Part shown: positions 1-5,873 of the stretch, in pieces
Layout: every line of letters starts with the position of its first letter
Numbering within the stretch: the first letter of the stretch is position 1
Assembly: GCA_045123575.1 (NCBI GenBank)
Contig: JBGVKG010000055.1
Coordinates: 1-10,293, forward strand
From: SVEL01 sp045123575
GTDB taxonomy: Bacteria > Bacillota > Clostridia > Lachnospirales > Lachnospiraceae
Direction of reading: 5' to 3'
DNA length: 10,293 bases
Position numbers and translations under genes: made by a program
Notes under the pieces: model-generated
Told to the model about the DNA's origin: nothing
Database searches by the model: none
The model's input: the letters and a program-made list of their open reading frames with translations, nothing else

Positions 1-1
1 T

Positions 2-244
2 CTTCAGCAGGTATCTAAGCAGAGATCAGATCTCGGTGCTGTTCAGAACAGACTTGAGCATACAATCAACAACTTAGATAACGTAGTAGAGAACACAACA
101 GCAGCTGAGTCACGTATCCGTGATACAGATATGGCTGAAGAGATGGTTAAGTTCAGCAACCTTAACATCCTTGCTCAGGCAGGACAGTCAATGCTTGCTC
201 AGGCTAACCAGTCTAACCAGGGTGTACTCTCACTTATCAGATAA
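2..244 (+). CDS. fliC: Flagellin, C-terminal end only (cut by window edge)
   Basis: This is the last 80 codons of a flagellin, read in frame from base 2 to the TAA at 242-244. The protein reads LQQVSKQRSDLGAVQNRL and runs on through the conserved AAESRIRDTDMAEEMV and NILAQAGQSMLAQANQSN blocks to end in GVLSLIR. These are the D1/D0 C-terminal helices that polymerise with the N-terminal helices in the filament core. It is nearly identical in this part to the two complete flagellins downstream but differs at its last residues, so it is a distinct copy. The N-terminal and variable parts lie outside the window. A longer ORF in another frame over the same bases is a shadow. Confidence 0.95.
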   Translation, partial: LQQVSKQRSDLGAVQNRLEHTINNLDNVVENTTAAESRIRDTDMAEEMVKFSNLNILAQAGQSMLAQANQSNQGVLSLIR

Positions 245-313
245 TCTGAGTAAAAAATATATATTTAGGTATGAAAAAAGTTTATTAACTGGATTCGTCC
301 CTAGGCATAGAGG

Positions 314-346
314 AGCACCTCACCATTTTGGTGGGGTGCTTTTTAA
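314..346 (+). terminator. Intrinsic terminator of the first flagellin
   Basis: AGCACCTCACC (314-324) pairs with GGTGGGGTGCT (330-340), giving 11 bp with one T-G wobble and the loop ATTTT. It runs directly into a T tract (340-344). It lies 70 bases after the flagellin stop codon. Confidence 0.92.
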
Positions 347-390
347 ATTAATAAATTTGTAAAAAAAATTGTAAAAAGTTCAAAAAAAGC

Positions 391-417
391 TAAAGTCTAC
401 AAGAAAACTTCCGATAT
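391..417 (+). promoter_or_regulatory. Sigma-28 (SigD/FliA) promoter for the second flagellin
   Basis: TAAA at 391-394, 16 bases, then CCGATAT at 411-417. This fits the flagellar sigma factor consensus of Gram-positives (TAAA, about 14-16 bases, GCCGATAT). A-tracts at 361-388 just upstream could act as an UP element. Transcription should start near 424, giving a leader of about 150 nt. The third flagellin has the same arrangement with the same spacing. Confidence 0.88.
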
Positions 418-422
418 AAATA

Positions 423-468
423 GTAGCAGGAGGATGGAGACATTGCCTAGGATGTCACATCTGCCTAC
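423..468 (+). promoter_or_regulatory. Large stem-loop at the 5' end of the flagellin mRNA
   Basis: GTAGCA (423-428) can pair with TG and CTAC at 462-468 around a bulged C. Inside it GATG (433-436) pairs with CATC (458-461), and GACAT (439-443) pairs with ATGTC (452-456). GGA trinucleotides sit in the bulges. The structure begins almost exactly at the predicted transcription start, so it could protect the 5' end of an abundant mRNA or take part in CsrA binding. The folding is by eye. Confidence 0.5.
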
Positions 469-506
469 AAAAAAAGCAAAAAATAAATATTTTATATGAC
501 TACACA

Positions 507-524
507 AATGGCAAGGATGCCATT
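507..524 (+). promoter_or_regulatory. Candidate CsrA site: hairpin with AGGA loop
   Basis: AATGGCA (507-513) and TGCCATT (518-524) form a perfect 7-bp stem closing the loop AGGA. GGA in the loop of a short hairpin is the standard CsrA recognition element. In Bacillus subtilis hag, CsrA binds one such upstream hairpin and a second site at the Shine-Dalgarno sequence. Here the hairpin lies 42 nt upstream of a Shine-Dalgarno sequence that is itself in a GGA-looped hairpin. Confidence 0.6.
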
Positions 525-553
525 ATTAAACCTGACGGAGATACCGCAGGGAG

Positions 554-569
554 AATTCAAGGAGGAATT
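554..569 (+). promoter_or_regulatory. Shine-Dalgarno hairpin of the second flagellin
   Basis: AATTC (554-558) and GAATT (565-569) form a 5-bp stem presenting AAGGAG as a hexaloop. The ribosome binding site AAGGAGGA (559-566) is therefore partly in the loop and partly in the stem, six bases before the ATG at 573. This arrangement suits translational repression by CsrA bound to the loop GGA. Confidence 0.6.
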
Positions 570-572
570 ATT

Positions 573-2045
573 ATGGTAGTACAGCACAATTTAACAGCGA
601 TGAACGCTAACAGAATGCTTGGTTTAACAACAGGAGCACAGGCAAAGTCAACAGAGAAGTTATCTTCTGGTTACAGAATCAACAGAGCGGCAGATGATGC
701 AGCAGGTCTTTCTATCAGTGAGAAGATGAGAAGGCAGATTAGAGGTCTTGATCAGGCATCTACAAACGCTGAAGATGGTGTATCAGCAGTTCAGACAGCA
801 GAAGGTGCACTTAATGAAGTGCAGGATATGCTTCAGAGAATGAACGAGCTCGCAGTACAGGCAGCTAATGGTACAAATTCAAAGAATGATCGTGCATATA
901 TCCAGTCAGAGATTGACCAGTTAGTAACAGAAATCGACAGAGTTGCAGAAACAACAAAGTTCAACGAGACATACCTTTTAAAGGGCGATGGCGTTGGTGG
1001 TAAGTATGTAGATCTCGGTGTTACAGATGATTCAAATGCAGGAGGAATTCAGATTTCAGGAGATGATCAGGAAGATCCAGCAAGTGCTAAGATAACATAC
1101 TCTACAGACAGAGATGTAGCATTTGATGTTGCATCCACAACAGACTTTAGTGCAGATTCGACAAACACATTAACTGTAGCAGGCGCTAGCTATGCATTGA
1201 AAGATTATGCTGATATCGAAGATTTGGCAGCTGCTATTAGCAGTAACACAAATGTAAATAGTGTAGATATCACATATGCTAATGGAGAAGAAGCAGAGAT
1301 TACAACAGATACAGCTAAAAATAATGGTGGTCCTGATTCATTCTCATTGACACATATGAATAAGTCAACAACAGTATCTGGTGATGTAACATTTAAGGTT
1401 GCTTCTTCATACACGGGAGATTCAACAGCTAATAACCGTATTACAGTTGGAGATGTTGTTATTGACTTTACACTTGCAACAAAGCTTGATGATGAAGGTA
1501 ATCTTGTATACGATGAGGAGACAACAAATCAGTCTATCGCATCAGCATTGACAGCAGCAAACTATAGCTTCACAGAGACAGATGGTGTATTCTCAGTTAA
1601 GCTTGCATCTAAGATGACAGTTAATGCAGCAGCAACTGTTGATAATCTTGAGTTTAACTTACATGTTGGAGCAGATTCATCTGTGACAAACAAGATTGGT
1701 GTTTCAATCGCATCTATGAGTGCAGACGGTTTAGGAGTATCTGGTATTAAGGTTACATCAGAGAAGACAGCTACAGATGCTATCGATGTAATAGCAGAGG
1801 CTATTCAGAAGGTATCTAAGCAGAGATCTGACCTTGGTGCAGTTCAGAACAGACTTGAGCACACAATTAACAACTTAGACAATGTAGTAGAGAATACAAC
1901 AGCAGCTGAGTCACGTATACGTGATACAGATATGGCTGATGAGATGGTTAGATTTAGTAATCTTAACATACTTGCTCAGGCAGGACAGTCAATGCTTGCT
2001 CAGGCTAACCAGTCTAACTCAGGTATCCTTTCATTACTTGGCTAG
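573..2045 (+). CDS. fliC: Flagellin, complete (490 aa)
   Basis: Filament subunit exported through the flagellar type III apparatus and polymerised outside the cell. Residues 1 to about 145 form the conserved N-terminal D0/D1 helices, with SSGYRINRAADDAAGLSISE at 31-50 and LQRMNELAVQAANGTN at 87-102. Residues from about 410 to 490 form the C-terminal D1/D0 helices ending GILSLLG. The middle (about 150-400) is a beta-rich variable domain that forms the exposed surface. I see no cysteine in it. The ATG follows AAGGAGGA by six bases. A sigma-28 promoter and a 150-nt structured leader lie upstream and a terminator downstream. Its 5' and 3' parts are close to identical with the third flagellin, while the middle has diverged. 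Confidence 0.98.
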   Translation: MVVQHNLTAMNANRMLGLTTGAQAKSTEKLSSGYRINRAADDAAGLSISEKMRRQIRGLDQASTNAEDGVSAVQTAEGALNEVQDMLQRMNELAVQAANGTNSKNDRAYIQSEIDQLVTEIDRVAETTKFNETYLLKGDGVGGKYVDLGVTDDSNAGGIQISGDDQEDPASAKITYSTDRDVAFDVASTTDFSADSTNTLTVAGASYALKDYADIEDLAAAISSNTNVNSVDITYANGEEAEITTDTAKNNGGPDSFSLTHMNKSTTVSGDVTFKVASSYTGDSTANNRITVGDVVIDFTLATKLDDEGNLVYDEETTNQSIASALTAANYSFTETDGVFSVKLASKMTVNAAATVDNLEFNLHVGADSSVTNKIGVSIASMSADGLGVSGIKVTSEKTATDAIDVIAEAIQKVSKQRSDLGAVQNRLEHTINNLDNVVENTTAAESRIRDTDMADEMVRFSNLNILAQAGQSMLAQANQSNSGILSLLG

Positions 2046-2061
2046 TAATAGGAATCTAAGG

Positions 2062-2100
2062 TCTTATGGGCCTAAGATAAAAATTCCTAGGCGCATAAGA
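2062..2100 (+). other. Long 3'-UTR stem-loop before the terminator
   Basis: TCTTATG (2062-2068) pairs with CATAAGA (2094-2100), and GCCTA (2070-2074) pairs with TAGGC (2088-2092), with one G-G mismatch between the blocks and a 13-nt loop. There is no T tract after it. The true terminator hairpin starts four bases later, so the transcript ends in two stacked hairpins. A role in stabilising the 3' end of the flagellin mRNA is inference. Confidence 0.6.
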
Positions 2101-2104
2101 TTTG

Positions 2105-2132
2105 CCCCGCTCACAAGAGCGGGGTTTTCTTA
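2105..2132 (+). terminator. Intrinsic terminator of the second flagellin
   Basis: CCCCGCTC (2105-2112) and GAGCGGGG (2117-2124) form a perfect 8-bp GC-rich stem with loop ACAA, followed by TTTTCTT. It ends only 38 bases before the glycosyltransferase start codon. Confidence 0.95.
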
Positions 2133-2170
2133 AAAGAATATATAGAATAAGGTTAAGGAATATATTATAT

Positions 2171-3865
2171 ATGGAAAGAAAGCTTAAACTTACAATATCT
2201 ATATTAGTTTCTAATAGAAAGGACACTGTACCAAAGTGTCTTGAATCATTACGTCCTATATTAGAGAATGTGGACAGCGAACTGATTATTACAGATACGG
2301 GTTGTGACAATGATTTGGTAGAGTATATGAGAAAGTATACTGACAATATTGTAAAGTTTAAGTGGTGTAATGATTTCGCAGCAGCGAGAAATGTTGGTCT
2401 GAATATGGCTCGTGGTGAATGGTTTATGTATATAGATGATGATGAATGGTTCGATGATGTTACAGAAATCATAAAATTCTTTAACAGTGAAGAAGAAAAA
2501 GATTATGTGGCTGCAAGTTATGTGGTCAGAAACTATTTTTCTATGAGGGGCGATTCCTATAGTGAAGGTGTAGTGGGAAGAATCTTTAAGGTGTTTGATA
2601 ATGCTCGTTTCGTTGGAAAGGTACATGAATGTGTGAGGAAGGCAGAAGGAAAAGAAAAACAGTTTCATGCATTTGTACACCATTATGGATATGCTTTTAA
2701 AACAGAAGAGGAAGAAAGATTGCATTTCGAAAGAAATACATCACTTTTAATAAAAGAAATAGAGACAAATCCAACTGATGCAAGAAATTATGCTCATATT
2801 TATCAAGAATATAGAAAGAGTAATGATACTGATATGCTATTAAAATATGCTATGGAAGCATTGAATAAAGTTGATGAGAGTAATAGAGATAATCAGGTAA
2901 ATTTATGCTCTACATATGTTGGCATTTTGTGGGCATATACAACTAGGGAAGAATATGCAGAAGTAATTAATTGGGGAGATAAGTTCAAAAAAAACAAGCT
3001 GATGACAGGACTGGCTAAGGCGGCTATTTTGTCCTATATGGCAGAAGGGTACATGCGTCTAGAGAAATATGAGGAATGTATAAATTGTACAGATGAATAT
3101 ATAAAGATACACGAAATATACAAACAAGACAAGGAACGTTTTTATAAGGAATTAGCACCTATGCTTAATGATACTTTTAGAGAAAAAGCTATTGGTAGAG
3201 TGTTAAGCTCAGGGGTTGTTGCATCAGTAAATATTAAAAACTTAGAAAAGGCACTTTCATATTTACTGGCTTATGACTGGTCTAAAAAGGTGATGATGCT
3301 TGAACCAAAATATATAGGCTATTTTATAGATATGTTAGCTGACTGTAAAGTACGTGCAGGTACAGAATTGTTTGAGGATTCTGTAAGAACATTAGGTAAA
3401 TTATTTACTAATATAGAAGCAAGTAATATTATTATCAAGAGAATTAATAATATTAAGGAAGAAAATCCAGATGGATATATAGTGGTTTGCAATATTATGG
3501 CTGGTGTAGCTGGACAAATAGGATATAAGGAGCTTGTTGACGTTATTACAGCTAATAGGACAGGTGATATTACAAAATTATATGAAGTATATGAGTTAGT
3601 GCTGAAGAAAGATGATTTGCTATTACATATGGAAAAGGAATTTTTTGAGGTTGCGTTAAGCAATAGTATAGATTTGGAAAGAATGATTTCTAATGTTGGC
3701 GTAGAACATTGGATGAGGATGCTGAGGAAATGGTCTACTATAGCAAGGAATAAAGATATTGTCTATATAAAAAGATATATGGACAAGTTACTACCTAAGG
3801 ATTCATCATATATGAAAATGCTGGATAATCAGATAGTTACTATATTGGATAGTAGAAGAAAATAG
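2171..3865 (+). CDS. GT2-type glycosyltransferase with helical repeat tail; probable flagellin glycosyltransferase
   Basis: A 564-residue protein. Residues 8 to about 100 are a GT-A (family 2) glycosyltransferase domain: SILVSNRKDTVPKCLESL near the start, NDFAAARNVGLNMARGEW at 67-84, and the metal and nucleotide-sugar binding acidic cluster IDDDEWFDD at 88-96. GKVHECV (149-155) and HHYGY (170-174) resemble motifs of TPR-tailed GT2 enzymes. From about 180 to the end it is alpha-helical and TPR-like. The upstream TTG at 2102 would put the terminator inside the gene, so I chose the ATG at 2171, preceded by AAGGA (2155-2159). No signal peptide or membrane segment is seen, so it should be cytosolic. 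Its position between two flagellins suggests it adds sugar to flagellin before export; that is inference, and sugar and acceptor are unknown. It is more AT-rich, with many ATA codons, than the flagellins. Confidence 0.85.
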   Translation: MERKLKLTISILVSNRKDTVPKCLESLRPILENVDSELIITDTGCDNDLVEYMRKYTDNIVKFKWCNDFAAARNVGLNMARGEWFMYIDDDEWFDDVTEIIKFFNSEEEKDYVAASYVVRNYFSMRGDSYSEGVVGRIFKVFDNARFVGKVHECVRKAEGKEKQFHAFVHHYGYAFKTEEEERLHFERNTSLLIKEIETNPTDARNYAHIYQEYRKSNDTDMLLKYAMEALNKVDESNRDNQVNLCSTYVGILWAYTTREEYAEVINWGDKFKKNKLMTGLAKAAILSYMAEGYMRLEKYEECINCTDEYIKIHEIYKQDKERFYKELAPMLNDTFREKAIGRVLSSGVVASVNIKNLEKALSYLLAYDWSKKVMMLEPKYIGYFIDMLADCKVRAGTELFEDSVRTLGKLFTNIEASNIIIKRINNIKEENPDGYIVVCNIMAGVAGQIGYKELVDVITANRTGDITKLYEVYELVLKKDDLLLHMEKEFFEVALSNSIDLERMISNVGVEHWMRMLRKWSTIARNKDIVYIKRYMDKLLPKDSSYMKMLDNQIVTILDSRRK

Positions 3866-3896
3866 CATCTTTAAATAATAAATGTGATGAATGAAA

Positions 3897-3947
3897 TAGC
3901 TAGATTTATAAGAATTTATGAGAATTTATAAGTCTAGCTAATTTTTT
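3897..3947 (+). terminator. Intrinsic terminator after the glycosyltransferase
   Basis: TAGCTAGATTTATAA (3897-3911) pairs over 15 bp, with one T-G wobble, with TTATAAGTCTAGCTA (3926-3940). A 14-nt loop separates the arms, and six T residues follow at 3942-3947. The stem is AT-rich but long. Confidence 0.85.
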
Positions 3948-3978
3948 AAAAAATTTTTGAAAATCTTTCCAAAAGGTA

Positions 3979-4005
3979 TAAAGTATATTTTTTATTTGTC
4001 GATAT
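3979..4005 (+). promoter_or_regulatory. Sigma-28 promoter for the third flagellin
   Basis: TAAA at 3979-3982, 16 bases, then TCGATAT at 3999-4005. The spacing equals that of the promoter of the second flagellin. A- and T-tracts lie just upstream. Transcription should start near 4012, leaving a leader of about 158 nt. Confidence 0.82.
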
Positions 4006-4020
4006 ATAAGACAGGTAAGT

Positions 4021-4038
4021 GATAAAGGATTTGTTATC
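4021..4038 (+). promoter_or_regulatory. Leader hairpin with GGA in the loop
   Basis: GATAA (4021-4025) and TTATC (4034-4038) form a 5-bp stem with loop AGGATTTG, close to the expected 5' end of the third flagellin mRNA. It is a possible CsrA site; the stem is AT-rich and weak. Confidence 0.4.
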
Positions 4039-4096
4039 TAGGCAATCTCAAATCTCTCTATCGCCTGTATTCGCAAGGAAGTGGATATTAAAATTG

Positions 4097-4108
4097 AGCA
4101 TGGATGCT
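4097..4108 (+). promoter_or_regulatory. Candidate CsrA site: hairpin with TGGA loop
   Basis: AGCA (4097-4100) and TGCT (4105-4108) close the tetraloop TGGA. As in the second flagellin leader, a GGA-looped hairpin stands about 50 nt before a GGA-containing Shine-Dalgarno sequence (AAGGAGGA, 4156-4163). The primary sequences of the two leaders differ, so the shared arrangement is informative. The stem is only 4 bp. Confidence 0.45.
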
Positions 4109-4169
4109 GAAACAAAAATAAAAATTATAACATGAAGGAATCTAAAAGGATTTTCAAGGAGGAATTATT

Positions 4170-5615
4170 ATGGTAGTACAGCATAACATGACAGCGATGA
4201 ACGCTAACAGAATGCTCGGTTTAACAACAAGCAAGCAGGCAAAATCAACAGAGAGATTATCATCTGGATACAGAATTAATAGAGCGGCAGACGATGCAGC
4301 AGGACTTTCAATCAGTGAGAAGATGAGAAAGCAGATCAGAGGTCTTGATCAGGCTTCTACAAACGCAGAGGACGGTATCTCATGCGTACAGACAGCAGAA
4401 GGTGCACTTAACGAGGTGCAGGATATGCTTCAGAGAATGAATGAGTTGGCAGTACAGGCAGCTAACGGAACAAACTCAAAGAATGACCGTTCATATATCC
4501 AGTCGGAGATTGATCAGCTCTTAACAGAGATTGACAGAGTATCAGAGACAACAAAGTTCAACGAGACATATCTTTTAAAGGGTGACGGTGTTGGCGGAAA
4601 GTATACAGACCTTGGTACATTAACAGATGGTACATTTATTACATTATCAGATGACCAGACAGGGGATGTAACTGGTGAGACATACAAGAGCGATAGAGAT
4701 GCAGTATTTGTAGCAAAGAATAATACAGTATATGGTGAGGATGCAGTAGATACACTTGTTATCGGTGGTGCATCATACGACCTTAAGGATTATCAGGATC
4801 TTGAGGATCTTGCAGGTGCTATCAGCAATAACTCAAAGGTAAATAGCGTAGAGTTAAGATATACAAAGGATGTAGAGGCATCAGCATCAGCAACTGGTAA
4901 CTTCAAGCTTACATCTACAAATAAGACAACAACAGTTTCTGGTGATGTAACATTTAAGATTTCATGTAACTACACAGGTCAAACTGTTACAGAGTCTATC
5001 ACAATCAATGATACAACACCTATGACAATTAGCTTCCAGTTGGCAACAAAGACAACTGCTGATGGAACACTTGAGTACGACGAAGCTACAACAATGAACA
5101 ACATCAAGGCAGCATTAAAGAATCAGGGTTATAGCTATACAGAGAACGATGGAGTATTCTCTATCAGAACACAGGCTACTATGACAGTTAATGCTGGAAC
5201 AGTAATCGGTGACTTAAACTTCAACCTTCACGTAGGTGCAGATGGAACATCAAGCAACAAGATTGGTGTTAAGATTGAGGCTATGAGCGCTGACGGACTT
5301 GGTATCTCAGGACTTAAGGTTACATCTGAGAAGAATGCAACAGATGCTATCGGCGTTATCGCAGATGCTTTACAGCAGGTATCTAGACAGCGTTCAGATC
5401 TCGGTGCTATCCAGAACAGACTTGAGCATACAATCAACAACTTAGACAACGTAGTAGAGAATACAACAGCAGCTGAGTCACGTATCCGTGATACAGATAT
5501 GGCTGAGGCTATGGTTCAGTACAGCAACCTTAACATCCTTGCTCAGGCAGGACAGTCAATGCTTGCTCAGGCTAACCAGTCAAATCAGGGAGTTCTCTCA
5601 TTACTTCAGGGTTAA
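4170..5615 (+). CDS. fliC: Flagellin, complete (481 aa), with two cysteines
   Basis: Second complete flagellin, with the same plan as its neighbour. Conserved N-terminal helices occupy residues 1 to about 145 (LQRMNELAVQAANGTN at 87-102), a variable surface domain about 150-390, and C-terminal helices about 400-481 ending GVLSLLQG. The ATG follows AAGGAGGA by six bases. It has its own sigma-28 promoter, so it is transcribed separately and can be expressed in a different proportion. It differs in having Cys72 in the N-terminal core (DGISCVQTAEG, where the neighbour has Ala) and Cys266 in the variable domain (FKISCNYTG). Cysteine is rare in flagellins. The central domains of the two are related but clearly diverged. 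Confidence 0.98.
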   Translation: MVVQHNMTAMNANRMLGLTTSKQAKSTERLSSGYRINRAADDAAGLSISEKMRKQIRGLDQASTNAEDGISCVQTAEGALNEVQDMLQRMNELAVQAANGTNSKNDRSYIQSEIDQLLTEIDRVSETTKFNETYLLKGDGVGGKYTDLGTLTDGTFITLSDDQTGDVTGETYKSDRDAVFVAKNNTVYGEDAVDTLVIGGASYDLKDYQDLEDLAGAISNNSKVNSVELRYTKDVEASASATGNFKLTSTNKTTTVSGDVTFKISCNYTGQTVTESITINDTTPMTISFQLATKTTADGTLEYDEATTMNNIKAALKNQGYSYTENDGVFSIRTQATMTVNAGTVIGDLNFNLHVGADGTSSNKIGVKIEAMSADGLGISGLKVTSEKNATDAIGVIADALQQVSRQRSDLGAIQNRLEHTINNLDNVVENTTAAESRIRDTDMAEAMVQYSNLNILAQAGQSMLAQANQSNQGVLSLLQG

Positions 5616-5664
5616 TAATGCAATAATGGAGAGTTGATACTCTTTAAGAAGATAATTTAAGATG

Positions 5665-5712
5665 CAAGGGCTTGTCAGAAGAGACAAGTCCTTGTGCGTT
5701 ATATAATATTAA
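5665..5712 (+). terminator. Terminator-like hairpin after the third flagellin
   Basis: CAAGGGCTTGTC (5665-5676) pairs over 12 bp, with one G-T wobble, with GACAAGTCCTTG (5683-5694); the loop is AGAAGA. The following bases (TGCGTTATATAAT) are only moderately T-rich, so termination may be incomplete or the hairpin may protect the 3' end. Confidence 0.7.
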
Positions 5713-5719
5713 AACATAC

Positions 5720-5749
5720 TTGACATCTACCCTTGAACGGTGCAATAAT
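5720..5749 (+). promoter_or_regulatory. Sigma-A promoter for the FliD-like gene
   Basis: Perfect -35 TTGACA (5720-5725), 18 bases, then AATAAT (5744-5749) with an extended -10 TG at 5741-5742. Expression of this gene should therefore not depend on the flagellar sigma factor, unlike the flagellins. The small palindrome GGATAATTATCC (5764-5775) followed by CTTTTTT lies just after the expected start and could attenuate weakly. Confidence 0.7.
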
Positions 5750-5858
5750 ATATATGTAATAGTGGATAATTATCCCTTTTTTACATATTTCAAGGATGAA
5801 AGAGTTTAATATTCAAAAAATCGTTAGTAATAGTAATGATATACATAAATCTGATGAC

Positions 5859-5873
5859 AAGGAGGTGAATCGG
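5859..5873 (+). promoter_or_regulatory. Ribosome binding site deciding the start of the FliD-like gene
   Basis: AAGGAGGTGA (5859-5868) matches the 16S rRNA 3' end over its whole length and sits five bases before the ATG at 5874. The in-frame ATG at 5796 has only AAGG directly abutting it, with no spacer, so 5874 is the preferred start. Confidence 0.85.

Noticed and set aside
421..572. Cyclic di-GMP riboswitch in the flagellin leaders
   Set aside because: Plausible for motility genes, but I cannot find the conserved core or tetraloop receptor in either leader.
2102..2170. TTG-initiated 23-residue extension of the glycosyltransferase
   Set aside because: It is encoded by the flagellin terminator hairpin and has no ribosome binding site; the ATG at 2171 begins the family's normal N-terminus.
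5796..5873. 26-residue N-terminal extension of the FliD-like protein from the ATG at 5796
   Set aside because: The AAGG there directly abuts the ATG with no spacer, whereas a full-length AAGGAGGTGA precedes the ATG at 5874. Kept only as an alternative.
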